Assembly (NCBI GenBank): GCA_023935145.1
Contig: CM043698.1
Location: 18,727,001 to 18,791,000 of the forward strand
DNA length: 64,000 nt
Source of the DNA: Bretschneidera sinensis
Taxonomy: Eukaryota > Streptophyta > Magnoliopsida > Brassicales > Akaniaceae
Direction of reading: 5' to 3'
Shown: positions 20,969 through 31,559 of the stretch, in pieces
How the letters are laid out: the number at the start of each line of letters is the position of its first letter
How positions within the stretch are numbered: the first letter of the stretch is position 1
Position numbers and translations under genes: made by a program
Notes under the pieces: model-generated
What the model was told of the DNA's origin: nothing
What the model saw: only the letters and a program-made list of their open reading frames with translations
Database searches by the model: none

Positions 20969-22225
20969 ATGAGTGACAAAATCCGTATAAAACTCACAAC
21001 AAGTGGACCTAATGCGCCCAAAAAGCCAAGATCTTCAAAACCTTCGGCTTCGGAATCAAAAGGGAAGGGAGTAGCAGGGTCATCCAGCAAGGAGCCCAGA
21101 ACAGAGTTGGAGCAGGCTCTGTTTTTCAGCCCAGCGGCTCATAAGAGGTATAACTCTATAATCCGTCACAAGAAAATCATGACGGGTAGAGTCGTTGATT
21201 TCGACTCCATTCGTCATGGTAATTTCGATATTCTTCCAGCCTTTGAGGCAATAAATCTGACCCCACTGGTCAGTATTCATGAAAAATATTACCCGCGACT
21301 GATTCACCAGTTCTATGCGAACTTGGTGAAACCCAGTCCTCTGGCTCTGAGATTCAGAACCAGAGTTAGCGGTGTGGAGTTTGAGGTCAACACTGACCTC
21401 TTGATGAGCATTCTGAGAATCCCTATAAGGGGGGTTCAATGGAGTCTGGATGGATGGCCAGACAACTTTGAAGTTGAGGAGGCCTGTCGGATAGTCAGGG
21501 GCGACCCTAACTATGTGTACAGACCCACTACATTTCACACATGTAGTGACTTGCCCCTCGACTCAAAAATGTTTCAATTGATTGTCAGTTGGACCATCCA
21601 CCCGAGACTCGGGAGTCGAGGGTATCTATCTAAAATAGATACGGTATTGATTTGGTGCCTAAAATCTGGGCACCACTTCAATATATATCCTCTGCTGCTC
21701 GCCAACATGATAAACGGTGAAGCAAACGACTCCGGGTGTCTTCCTTATGGGATGCTCATTACACTCATCCTCCAGCACTTCCGGGTACCTTTGCCTGCCT
21801 CCGAGGCTCAGGATATCGGATTGACGGATATCATCAACATCTCATCTCTAAAGAAGATGGGATGTACTGTTCGTGAAGGGTTTCTCTATCCTAAGGCTGG
21901 AAAACGCCTAAGGATTCGAGAGGATGCGAGTGACAGTGATGAGGATGCTGATACGGCTGCTGAGATGGAGACAGATACCCGAGCACCTCCCATTGGTGAC
22001 TCGAGTACTGGTCAGACTGGATATGGTGACATCCTACGAGCTATCGCGAGTCTTCAGATGACGATGGAGTCTGGTTTTCAGTCCATGCAGTCTGATTATC
22101 AGAGGCTGAGCTCCTCCATAGACCACCTACGGGATGACTTCGAGTTACATCGAGAGCACACCGAGGGTTCCCTAGCTGAGATTAGGGAACTTCTTCGTGA
22201 CAGCTCGGACTCTCCCGCACCATGA
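20969..22225 (+). CDS. ORF3, extra Sirevirus-type protein ('putative plant transposon protein' type)
   Basis: 418 residues in a frame separate from pol. The N-terminus is Ser/Lys-rich and basic (1-45). A globular domain follows (about 50-290), with patterns like LVSIHEKYYPRLIHQFYANL, FRTRVSGVEFEVN and LIWCLKSGHHFNIYPLL; these resemble the domain annotated as putative plant transposon protein in many plant retroelements. An acidic patch (about 318-340) leads to a probable coiled-coil (about 352-408; heptads through LQMTMESGFQSMQSDYQRL). No signal peptide or membrane segment is evident, so an envelope-like role is not supported here. The frame is intact and uses GC-richer codons than gag-pol. 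Confidence 0.85.
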   Translation: MSDKIRIKLTTSGPNAPKKPRSSKPSASESKGKGVAGSSSKEPRTELEQALFFSPAAHKRYNSIIRHKKIMTGRVVDFDSIRHGNFDILPAFEAINLTPLVSIHEKYYPRLIHQFYANLVKPSPLALRFRTRVSGVEFEVNTDLLMSILRIPIRGVQWSLDGWPDNFEVEEACRIVRGDPNYVYRPTTFHTCSDLPLDSKMFQLIVSWTIHPRLGSRGYLSKIDTVLIWCLKSGHHFNIYPLLLANMINGEANDSGCLPYGMLITLILQHFRVPLPASEAQDIGLTDIINISSLKKMGCTVREGFLYPKAGKRLRIREDASDSDEDADTAAEMETDTRAPPIGDSSTGQTGYGDILRAIASLQMTMESGFQSMQSDYQRLSSSIDHLRDDFELHREHTEGSLAEIRELLRDSSDSPAP

Positions 22226-22768
22226 GTCTCATTCATTTAATCAGTTCTTAGCACTTTTCCAGTATTTGTCACTTAGCACGGACATCTCATGTTTGTTTTT
22301 CTTAGTTATGGCTCTATAAGACTCTACTTGTATTGACTTTTTCTATGATGATGTAATACTATAAGCCATATTTCTTGCATTTATTTAAGCTATTTGTGAT
22401 ATGTTAGAACTGTTATTAAATATCTGTTTGTCTCATAGCTTATTTGTTAATTGTTCTGCCCCCTTTGGTTGCTGTTGTCAAAACGGGGGAGAAAAATGAG
22501 AAAAACGAGAAAATCTAAGTAACGAGAAAATCTAAGTAAAAACGCAACCAATGCATAGATTTAGGGGGAGCATTGCTCCATATCTGTGTAAAAATGTTTA
22601 TTGATTGGTTGAGTTTAATTTTGGATTGGTTGAAAGAAATATAAACAGTGTTTGCTTGTTTACAGGGTGGTTTTACTCGAAAAACAGAGGAGACTCTGTC
22701 CAAATTTTTGTAAAATCTTAACACTTAGTTTTTAAAACTGTTTTTACATTATTAGTTTTGTCATCATC
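22226..22768 (+). other. 3' untranslated region of the element with two extra purine tracts
   Basis: Noncoding. GGGGGA(G) tracts at 22481-22492 and 22561-22570 precede the real polypurine tract; multiple tracts of this type are a reported Sirevirus trait. They may serve as additional plus-strand priming sites. No ORF of interest. Confidence 0.65.
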
Positions 22769-22818
22769 AAAAAGGGGGAGATTGTTGACCCTCGCCCGTA
22801 TTTTAATGATGGCAAAAC
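22755..22818. repeat. Inverted repeat spanning the polypurine tract and right LTR start
   Basis: The 18-base arm at 22755-22772 is complementary to 22801-22818 except for two positions. The loop contains the polypurine tract and the first 18 bases of the LTR. In RNA or single-stranded DNA this would present the plus-strand priming site in a hairpin loop. Confidence 0.7.
22769..22780 (+). other. Polypurine tract
   Basis: AAAAAGGGGGAG lies two bases upstream of the TGTTGACC start of the right LTR, the standard plus-strand primer position. Confidence 0.9.
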
Positions 22819-24040
22819 ACAACTGTTATTTAACTAACATGTTTAAACTAAGTTGTATTAAGGATCAAACACATTCAACCAAGGAACAAAGTGCAAAAAC
22901 TCGAACCAAATCAAGTATCAAGTGAAGACTGAAGATCTAGTATAGGTCTTAAGGTTTAGAACCAATGTAAGTCTCACTCATACATTGTATTAGCTTGTTT
23001 AATGGCTCAAACACAAATGGTTTTTCTAAAACCATTAATTTTAAAATGTTTTTAAATAAAAAACAGAAGAAAAACTGGGTTGGAAGACAACCCAGTCGAC
23101 TGGGTACATATACCAGTCGACTGGTATATGGGTCAGAAGGTACCCAGTCGACTGGATGAATTAACCCAGTCGACTGGTACTTTGACCAGTAATATCCCAG
23201 TCGACTGGATGAATCAACCCAGTCGACTGGCAAAATGGACAGAAAGTCCCCAGTCGACTGGATGATATATACCAGTCGACTGGATACCCAGAAGGTCTGA
23301 AAACGTATATTTTTCAAGTGAACCCAGTCGACTGGTATCTCGACCCAGTCGACTGGTAGTTCAAAAATATGACCGTTGGACTCCAAATCTGAACGTTTTA
23401 AAGTAAATCTTTTTCAAATTAAAGTCCAAAACGGCCATATTAATTGATTGCTATATAAACCCACTCAGCAAAGCATTCAATAACAAGCAGCACATATTCA
23501 AAAAGAGTTGATCTCATATAATCAAGTTTTTATACTCTTGAAACACAAAAAGCTTTGAAATAATCTTATTGAGCCATTTCTTCAAGCTTTACTTTGAAAG
23601 AGAGACATTTCTGTTGTAATAAGCCTTCATTTGTTGTCTCTCTACCTTTTACTTTACACCATCTTTGTAAAGGGATTACTTCCGAGAGGAAGGGGAAACT
23701 TCCGAAAGGAAGGGGATTTTTCGGTTTAAGCAATTCCTGTAAATTGCTTGTGTACGGTTTGTGCAACACCCGGCTAAGTTGTGCGACTAAGTTTTCTTAG
23801 TGGATTACTTCAAGGAGTTCCTTGAAGAGAGTGGACGTAGGGTCGGAACGAATCCGATATTGCCGAACCACTATAACTGTGTTTGCATCCTCTTTCCTTA
23901 AACTCTTTATTTACAGCTTTCTACTTGTATCAATTATTTGTTGCTTATCTGTTTTTATAAACTTGTATAAATTCCGCAAAAGTTTTTAAAAACCCAATTC
24001 ACCCCCCCCCCCCCCTCTTGGGTTGAAACCTCGAGCTACA
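22783..24040 (+). repeat. Right LTR of the Sirevirus-type element
   Basis: Offset exactly 9,000 bases from the left LTR through most of its length. The only differences seen are two adjacent substitutions near 23992-23993 and three more C residues in the C tract near 24002-24015. The palindrome array recurs at 23092-23356 and the TATA box at 23452. Confidence 0.95.
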
Positions 24041-24045
24041 ATGTC
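24041..24045. repeat. Target-site duplication ATGTC, right copy
   Basis: Directly follows the CA end of the right LTR and matches 13778-13782. Confidence 0.92.
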
Positions 24046-25423
24046 GTTGGGTTTATACTGTGAAAGTTCATCTTGAAGGTACTGTTGATAGATTGAAAGC
24101 TTGTCTGGTAGCAAAAGGATATATTCAGGTATATGGTATTGATTATGCTGAAACGTTCTCTCTTGTGGTTAAGATTACATTTGTTTGTGTTTTTGTCTTT
24201 TTGTTGACTATTTTTAATTGGTCACTACATTAGTTAGATGAAAAGAGTGTTTTCCTCAATGGCTCTTTACAAGAGGAGGTTTACATGGAGCAACCTCTTG
24301 GATTTGTTACTCAATGGGAGTTTGGGTTAGTCTGTCAGTTGAAGAAGTCGCTATATGGTCTGAAATATTCTCCTTGAGCATGGTTTGGTAGGTTCAATGA
24401 AGTAGTGATTGATTTTAGTCTCAGTAGATGTGGTGTAGATCATTATGTCTTTTACAAACATAGTCAGTCAGATAAGATGTTGTTGATTTTGTATGTGGAT
24501 AATAATTTGATCACAGGAGATGACAAAGAGGGAATTATAGCACTAAACAGTTCCTAAGTATTAAGTTCCAAACAAAGGATCTAGGATAATTGCAATATTT
24601 TTTGGGTATTGAGGTTGTCTCGTCATGGTATTTTTTTAATTCAACGTAAATATGTTCTTGATTCGTTAAGTGATATAAGAATATTGAGGTGTAAGCCTAT
24701 AGATAATCCTATGGATCTCAACGCAAAACTTACAATTGATGAAGGTGAATTATTGTCTGATCCAAGAAAGTATAGACGATTGGTTGGAAAATTGAATTAT
24801 TTAATTTTTACCAGACCAAATATTTCGTTTGCATTAAGTGTAGTTAGTTAGTTTCTAGATGATCCATGGACTAGTCCTTGATATGATGTTATTTGTATTT
24901 TGATATATCTAAAGAGTGCTTATGGTCGTGATTTACTTTATCAAGATCAAAGCCATATACCGGTTGAGGGTTATATTGATGCAGGTTAGGTCTACTACTA
25001 GATATTGTGTGTTTGTTGGAGGTAATCTAGGGTCGTGGAAGAGTAAGAAGCAAATTGCGATTGGTAGATCGAGTGTTGAGTCTGAATACAGAACAATGGC
25101 ACACACAACTTGTGAGTTAGATCGACTGAAACAGTTATTAATAGAACTTGGGATTAAGAAATCAAGTCCTACGAGTTTGGTGTGTGACAATCAAGAACTA
25201 TCTATATTGCAAATAATCCAGTGTTTCATGAGAAAACTAAGTATATAGAAACTGATTGTCATGTTGTTCGAGAAAAACTTGTGCAAAATGTGATCAGTAC
25301 CAAATATGTACGTGAAATCAATAGATCAATTAGCAACTTTATTCACTAAACTATTAGATGATCCGTGAGTTATTTATAATAAGTTTGGTGCATACAACAT
25401 CTATATTCCAATTTGAAAGGAAG
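24046..25423 (+). pseudogene. Old Ty1/copia relic R1, second part (RT and RNase H)
   Basis: Continues R1 after the nested insertion: the first bases pair with the 13770-13782 side, as shown by the uninterrupted relative at about 50820-50850. Pieces of reverse transcriptase (an EEVYMEQPLGFV stretch near 24270-24310, then a damaged KKSLYGL and a damaged YVDD box near 24495) are followed by KYVLDSLSDIRILRCKPIDNP (24650-24710), RNase H pieces (YCVFVGGNLGSWKSKKQIAIGRSSVESEYR, 25000-25090) and the C-terminal CDNQ region. Multiple stops and frameshifts. Confidence 0.85.
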
Positions 25424-25590
25424 TGTTAAGAGCTGTCCTAAGTAAATGTTGATAAGGTTTCCTAGTTTCTATTACTTTGAGTCTTCTAGCCCTATTAGGA
25501 GTTGTATCTCTAGGTCTCTATATATATAATGGTCTGTAATAAGAAAATTACAATCAATCAATAATATAAAACTCTTTTCAATTCTTCTAC
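25424..25590 (+). repeat. 3' LTR of relic R1
   Basis: Begins TGTTAAGAGCTGTCC after an AAGGAAG polypurine remnant and matches the LTR at 51491-51643 over its length (TATA-like 'ctatatatata' near 25520). The last bases are uncertain because the CA end is not clear. The 5' LTR of R1 is missing. Confidence 0.75.
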
Positions 25591-26265
25591 TATAATCCCA
25601 ATGCTCAAATTCACCATAGCAAAAACAGTAGGAGGCAACGGCACCTGTCACCCACAAACCCGCTAGGAAATAGTAAACAGAGCAACGCTGAACGGTTAAG
25701 TCTGAGGGACAGTACTTCAAAGTTCAAACACCTAAATCTATAACTGGAGTCGAAATTTGTATCATTCAGCTACAATAGTCACAATCCCCAAAAGCACCAA
25801 AGACAATTATGCTCAAAAGCTATAACTACAAGAAAGAAGAAAAAAATTTCTTGTTCTCACAACTCAACTCCTTTACCAAGGAAAAAAGATATCTCAATTC
25901 CCATTTTTTGCTTAAGTGAAACTGATTCTAGAGATTGACCCTGGTCTCATGCTGTTAAAATGGATTAAATGGTTAAGGTGGTTAAGTTCAACAAAAAAGT
26001 TAGTATGACAATATCAATATGGGTTTCATTATTCATATAATTTGTGATAATAAATTTTAGCAGCATTTGAAGCCTCAATAATGGGTGATTGTTTTCCTTT
26101 TAAAAATAATAATAACGATAATAATTGGTACTTCTTCAATCTTATAACCACACATGAATGTGTTTTTGAATTAGGATACAAGAACAATACTATTGGAGAC
26201 TGGAAATTAATAAGACTTGAAAAGAACAATTCAGAAAAAAAGAATATTGCCAGAAGCTGATTTTG
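25591..26265. repeat. Duplicated noncoding block, copy 1
   Basis: Closely similar to 55510-56190 throughout (for example the 'gcaacggcacc' and 'agagcaacgctgaac' segments), and the first part also to 33290-33400. No coding signal. This is one of the segmental duplications that repeat across the window. Confidence 0.75.
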
Positions 26266-26329
26266 GGGAATTTCAAGCCACTCACCCTCCGGCTACTCGG
26301 TAGGGCTTCTTTTGTCTTTACATGCATGT

Positions 26330-26842
26330 ATATATAACTTTAAGTAGAGTGCGATATTGTTTAATGCCCATCAAGGAAATTGCAGAGATGGTGAAGAACA
26401 GGACGATAGGGATATCAAGTTGTTGCGCAGCTTTTATGGTGAAGGTCATGAAACCAACCATTTGAAACAATGTAGGTGACCAGAGGAACATCACTGCATG
26501 TTGAAGCTTTGCGATTTAGTTTTGTAAGGAGTCCATAAATGGGGCAAAGAATTTGGTCCTAGCAGATTGACAAAGAGAAGGGATATCTTGAGTGGCATCA
26601 AGATCTGAAGGAGAGAGACCATCAGGGATTGCTCGGAATAGAAAGTCATGAGGCAAGCCATCAAGTGAATTAGGACCTCTAGATTTGAGAAACCGTCTGT
26701 GGTTGTACTCTGTGTTGACAAAGGTTATGTGAAAGCCTTTGTAGTGGAGGAGCTTTGCGAGTTTAAGCATTGCTTTTATGTGACTTTGAGCTGGATATGC
26801 CATAAACACTGCATGAGGTTTGCTAACTACTCTCATATTCAT
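26330..26842 (-). pseudogene. UDP-glycosyltransferase (UGT85A-like) N-terminal fragment
   Basis: The 108-residue minus-strand frame is the N-terminus of a family 1 [29 protein letters not shown] contains the catalytic His in the usual PAQGHI position (with G changed to S), followed by [38 protein letters not shown] and [12 protein letters not shown], all typical of UGT85A enzymes that glucosylate small hydrophobic acceptors in the cytosol. After codon 108 a frameshift leads to a stop. The next ~180 bases still read as UGT in other frames (SDVPLVTYIVS, then MTFTIKAAQQLDIP and ISLMGIKQYRTLL). The sugar-binding C-terminal half with the PSPG box is absent, so this is a dead fragment inserted where the two copies of the duplicated block diverge. 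Confidence 0.85.
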
Positions 26843-26849
26843 CTCTCTC

Positions 26850-28950
26850 CCCCTTAAAAGTTTATTGTTTGATAGAGCCTGTTATCATACATATAGCAAG
26901 AACTACATTATGCATGCTTGTACCATTTTATGGTGGCCTCAGTGATTTTGGCTTTTTGTTTATGAGAAACTTTTTATTTTTTAGCCTGACCAAATAAATT
27001 AAAGATAGGTTTACCATTGTCACAATATTTGATAACTAATTTAAATATGCTTAAATCAATAAATCGAAGTAATTTTTTACTTATATTTACTGATTTAAAT
27101 ATGTTTTAAATCATTGCATTTAGTTTGGGTAAGTTATTGAAATCAACTTAAAAGCAAAGAATTTAAATGGTTAAAGGTAAAAAATCAGCTTTAAGTTAGC
27201 TTTAGTCACTTACTAAACCACACCTTAGCTTCCATGCCTATTGAAGATTAAAACAAGAGATTGGTCAGCAGAGGGCAGCAAAGCATCTGTTAGTAACAAT
27301 AAAACCTGTAGAGCAAATGTTTAATGATTTGCAAATCAAGTCAATCACAATTTACAATGGTGAAAAAGAATCATTTAGATAATCCACAGTAAAACTATAG
27401 GAAGATCAGATTTTCAAGACAGTAGCATTAACCATAAACTCAATGCAAAACAAAAGAAAAACAACAGCCTGCAGAAAGTTGACAGCGCTTTACTTAGAAA
27501 AAATTTGTACGACCATAATATGCTTATTGTGCCTTTTGTCATCATTTTATAATTTTACTGCAATTTATACAGCATGCTTTTAATGAACAATAAACATTCT
27601 AACATTATAGGCAATAATTGATTTCATTATGCATGAAAACCGGCTATGATTCTTCTTTGAGCAACTAATACACTAAAAGGAGTAAGCCTGGATAAAAAAT
27701 ATATATTTCAGTTGGGACATTGCCAATTCATATATAGGTGATGTTTGGTGCTAAATTTAATCCAGCTTAAATCCAGTCCAAATGTCACCATAGTAGCCTT
27801 CCTTGGCATCCAAATGTCCAATGTTAATGCGGATAAAAAATTCTCTAATGAGAACCTCTTCCTTAGAAAAGGAAGACACCAAATGACATAGCAGCATGTT
27901 ATGCTACAAATTATGGTTTTCCACGACACACCCAACCCACGACTCGTCCATCCACCTATGTTATCACTTTCTCACATATTTAAAGTTGAAACCTCAACAA
28001 CGGATCTGCACCCCTATTTTCCCAAAGCTCCATTACTTAACCTTAACCTTAGAGCCTTAGAGCCAAACTTATCTCATCCAACTTTTGCAAATGAGAGATT
28101 GATAATTGAATATTATGAAGCTCCCCACATAAACAATAATGAGATAGTGAATAATGGCATCAAGTACTTAAAAAAGGCTGCCAAGCTACTCCTGAAAGAC
28201 ACTAATCTAACTCCCTCAGATATACGGAACTCCACCAATCAGGTGGTGGTAATTTAAAATTTGGGCAGGGTTTTAGAGAATTCTACCAATAAGTTAATCT
28301 AATGACTAGATAGGATTCTAAATCAGCGCTTATCAAAGAAAAATAATGAAGAAACAAAAGCAACTTGAGCATAACCAAAACGCATCCGAGCAATTATGAA
28401 ACTCTTAAGTTCAGATTGGTTCTAATTATTTCTCATGCTATCCTCATACTTATGAACCAAGGTTGCCCTGTACCAAACCTCCTAACATTAATACTCTCAG
28501 CTACACCAGTGATGTAATGCACTTTATACAAATGAAAATCTGGAAGACCATCAAAACACAAACAAATTATAATTTATACACCAATTTACAGTGTTGTCAT
28601 GACTTCCTTTCGAAACAGATGACTAAATACGTTTAGTTTACATTTCAACCTTACCATGAATGCAACTAATGTCAAAAAGACTAATTCGAACTATGGGGTT
28701 CCTACAATTCAAAAGGTTAACATAAAACAACTTAAGGCAGCACACTTCCAAAAAAATTTGCATCACAGTTTTCACATACTTAAAAGAGACAGACATGGGC
28801 ATAAAAAGGGCATAGATAGGCCCTATATGATGCTGTATCTAGCACAAATGCACGCTGTCATTCTCATAGAACAAACATCCATATAGCAAGCATGCACCAC
28901 CTTCCCATTTATGCATCCAAGCATGTGGAAGTCCAGATATAATTATTTTT
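26850..28950. other. Noncoding DNA, no supported gene
   Basis: A 118-codon plus-strand frame at 27901-28257 has no recognisable motif and no supporting context. The remainder is AT-rich with no repeats shared with the rest of the window. Confidence 0.4.
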
Positions 28951-28959
28951 TGGGGAAAG

Positions 28960-29985
28960 TACAATTCACTCTTGGACCTGTGATATGGACACTATCAAAT
29001 CGCACCTTGTGGCTTATAATCATGTGGTTCTTCCATCAGACACTTACGGCTAATGTCATTAAAATCGATGTTTTTCCATGTTTCCTTCAATTATTAATTT
29101 AAGTTATATTTTTCTTTACAATTCCAAACCCAAGAAAAAATTAAAAATATATTGTTTTTTATTTACAAATCAAAACTTAATTAAGAAACTTTTATTTACA
29201 AATCCAAAACCTAAAAATAAGATATAACAAGTTCTAACTTTTTGTTCCTCTGCTAGGGGCAGGAGTGAGCCGAGCGGCTCGCCAAGGCTCATCTTCAACT
29301 TGTGATATTTGAGTTTCAAACCGAGATCAAGCGTTAATGTTAGCTTGAATATGTTATCAAACTAAGCTCGAACAGTGTCAAACTCGACTTATGGACCTCA
29401 TGAGCCAGCTCGATTGAATTAATAATTTTAATAAATATTATTTATTTACGTATATTTTCTCAAAATTTTCAAACCCAAATATACATATATCTTAAATTTA
29501 TTCTGTCAGGCTCTTGTATAGGCTTGTTACTCTTTAAAGCTTCTCGAGAGCCAAGCTTGAGCTATTTTCAACCCTTCAAGTCGAGCTCATCTTAAGTTTG
29601 TTGAGTTTGGGCTCGGCTTGAGTTTGGTTCGATCAGCAATTCCATCTCACAAGCCGAACTCGAATAACCCCTAGCAGAGCTCGAACACACCCTAGCTTGG
29701 GCTCGACTCGATTCCATTCTTAACCGCTATGCAACGACAAGATCCTATTGCTTTGTGAGATGAGATCTTGACGCTGCGCACAGCTGGGAGTTAAGGAAAA
29801 GGAGAATTTTTTATTCTTTTACATAATTTTACTAAAATACTCTTTTCATTGTACCTTTAAACACGTAAACTTAACAGTGTTAGCCTTATGTTTATGATGG
29901 AAGAAGCATGAGATACTCACAAGTAATGTTTTAAACCATATAGGGTTAATTTTATAGCTACCAAACCACAAGGAGGGCATTTGTG
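28960..29985. mobile_element. Possible nested foldback elements (one GCTCG-rich)
   Basis: The segment 29255-29730 is rich in GAGCTCG/GGCTCG motifs in both orientations at its two ends, as in hAT-type MITEs of plants. It sits inside a larger stretch whose two ends (about 28990-29060 and 29870-29985) are partly complementary ('cttgtgg' and 'cttccat' containing segments). Neither a clear terminal repeat nor a target duplication was proved. No ORF. Confidence 0.35.
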
Positions 29986-31043
29986 TTTCCTACGGTCAGT
30001 CAAATAAATAAACGACACAAGATCAGCAATGTTGAAAAGTAAATTTCCAGCATATATATACATGCTCTTTTTCAGATTTCATGATGAAATGATGGAAGAC
30101 AAATTACTCCAAATTTACTAAACATTGATGGGTAGAAGTATCCTCCAAATTAATGTCCGTTTCGGCCATTAAAATCAGCATACATGTGTATTTCTTAATG
30201 TATTAGGAACGCATCTCCACAACAAAGGTCAAATATCACCGTGGTTATCAATAGAGAAAATTTCACAGGGGCACAAACTTTCAGCTCCAGTACAATATTA
30301 TATCATTCTCAGCATTCACATCTACACTTAGCATCACTTCTAATCCAATTATACAATCAACATGAATTTCTTCAAAGAAGAATATGAGGATCCCCACACT
30401 CAAGTAAAACTTATCCACATGAAGACCATAAGAAATCTCAATCTCCTTAGCATTCCAATCTATGCATGTAGTCATACTAATTTAAGTTCATAATTGTAAT
30501 CAATGAAAAGAAAAATTATAATAGTCAAAACATTATCAGACCAAGCAGTCATAAAAAGCTCCCAAATCCACCAATTTCAAGATTTAAAGCTCTACAAGTA
30601 TATATTTATCAACATTAGAATGGACAAAAAAAAAGGGTTTATCAGTGTCCTCACCATAGGTATCCTAATGATCACGATGAATATAAACTAATCAAAGCTA
30701 AAAAATAATTCAATTGAACATCTAAACAGTGAGAAACCCAAAAAACTAAACCAACATCTTTTTCAGAATTGAAATTGATCGGGGGAAAAGGAAAGTTGTG
30801 AAATTGTCCAAACATTCAAAATTAACCGCTAAATTTATGCAGTAACCAAGCTCCGGTTTCAGTAGTCCAATAAGGCTTATTTCAACTACATATTTATCAA
30901 TACACGACAAGAAGTTTAACAAGAAAACACCCTAAACCCCAATCATCAACATCATCAAAACCCAAATGCTAAGAGTTCCAACTCAGAAACAAAGGCATAC
31001 CCAGATCACCGTTGGATCAGATTCACGAGACGCATATCACCGT
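29986..31043. other. Noncoding DNA downstream of the ESSS-like gene
   Basis: No coding signal. The last ~100 bases before 31044 probably contain the 3' UTR of the minus-strand gene. No clear polyadenylation signal was chosen. Confidence 0.4.
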
Positions 31044-31382
31044 TCACTCAGATTCAGCGTCAGCGAATTTCTCCATCTCGAGGCGCTCGAGGGCCTTCTT
31101 GTGGGCCCACGTCTCGATGGTGAGATCGGGCTTCGCGTTGAGGCCAACACCAAGGATCACAATGGTGAGGAAGCTGGTGACATAGCAGGGCAGCTCCCAG
31201 TCCTCCCATTTGCGCGACTGGCCCGGCGGGAGTGGGGTCCGGTTGAAGAGGTACCCCTTGGTCCGCTCCTCATGGCCCGGGGTGGTCCAACGGCTAGGCC
31301 CAGATTCTGTTGACCCGGACCGTGAAAACAGTCGGTGGCGGAGGATGTTGGCTGCGATGGTCAAGCGTTGTGTAGACGGCAT
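31044..31382 (-). CDS. Mitochondrial complex I ESSS/NDUFB11-like subunit
   Basis: 112 residues, complete from ATG to TGA. It reads as the small plant ESSS-type subunit of NADH:ubiquinone oxidoreductase (complex I membrane arm, inner mitochondrial membrane): basic N-terminus suited to mitochondrial import (MPSTQRLTIAANILRHRLFS), then STESGPSRWTTPGHEERTKG, a RKWEDWELPCY motif, one membrane helix (about 67-82, YVTSFLTIVILGVGL) and a Trp/Lys/Glu-rich matrix or intermembrane tail. The coding bases are GC-rich (about 60%) against AT-rich surroundings. A GAGAGA-type tract lies just upstream of the ATG in the leader, and a TAAATAAAAG element lies about 110 bases upstream. It is the clearest intact host gene in the window. 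Confidence 0.88.
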   Translation of the reverse strand: MPSTQRLTIAANILRHRLFSRSGSTESGPSRWTTPGHEERTKGYLFNRTPLPPGQSRKWEDWELPCYVTSFLTIVILGVGLNAKPDLTIETWAHKKALERLEMEKFADAESE

Positions 31383-31559
31383 TGTGTTTGGCTTCTGGAG
31401 AGAGAGAGACAGATGATAGCTATTACTTGTAGAGCTTTCGGCAAGAGGGTGGGAAGAAGCAGCGGCGTCGTTTAAACCGTCTTTTGCCCTTTTATTTAGC
31501 TGTGTCGTTTAAACTTATTGGACCCTGTTTGTGTAATAGCTTATAAGCTGGTCTTATAA

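Larger units (their letters stand above)
13783..24040 (+). mobile_element. Complete Sirevirus-type Ty1/copia retrotransposon
   Basis: Length 10,258 bp: LTR, primer binding site, gag, pol, extra ORF, polypurine tract, LTR, with a perfect 5-bp target duplication. The domain order PR-INT-RT-RNaseH is copia. The long gag with coiled-coil, the extra 3' ORF, several GGGGGAG tracts and tandem palindromes in the LTR are traits reported for the Sirevirus (SIRE/Maximus) lineage. The LTRs are 1,255 and 1,258 bp and differ by two adjacent substitutions and an 11- versus 14-C tract, so insertion was very recent. The only visible coding lesion is a UAG between gag and pol. Target: the copia relic R1. Confidence 0.95.

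Noticed and set aside
20969..22225. Calling ORF3 a true envelope protein.
   Set aside because: No signal peptide, membrane helix or glycoprotein-like Cys pattern was seen, so the env-like label used for the lineage is not supported by this sequence.
27901..28257. 118-codon plus-strand frame.
   Set aside because: No motif, low-complexity stretches and no sign of codon bias or context; probably chance.
30966..31313. 115-codon plus-strand frame and 68-codon frame at 31210.
   Set aside because: Antisense of the ESSS-like gene; GC-rich coding sequence often leaves the opposite strand open.
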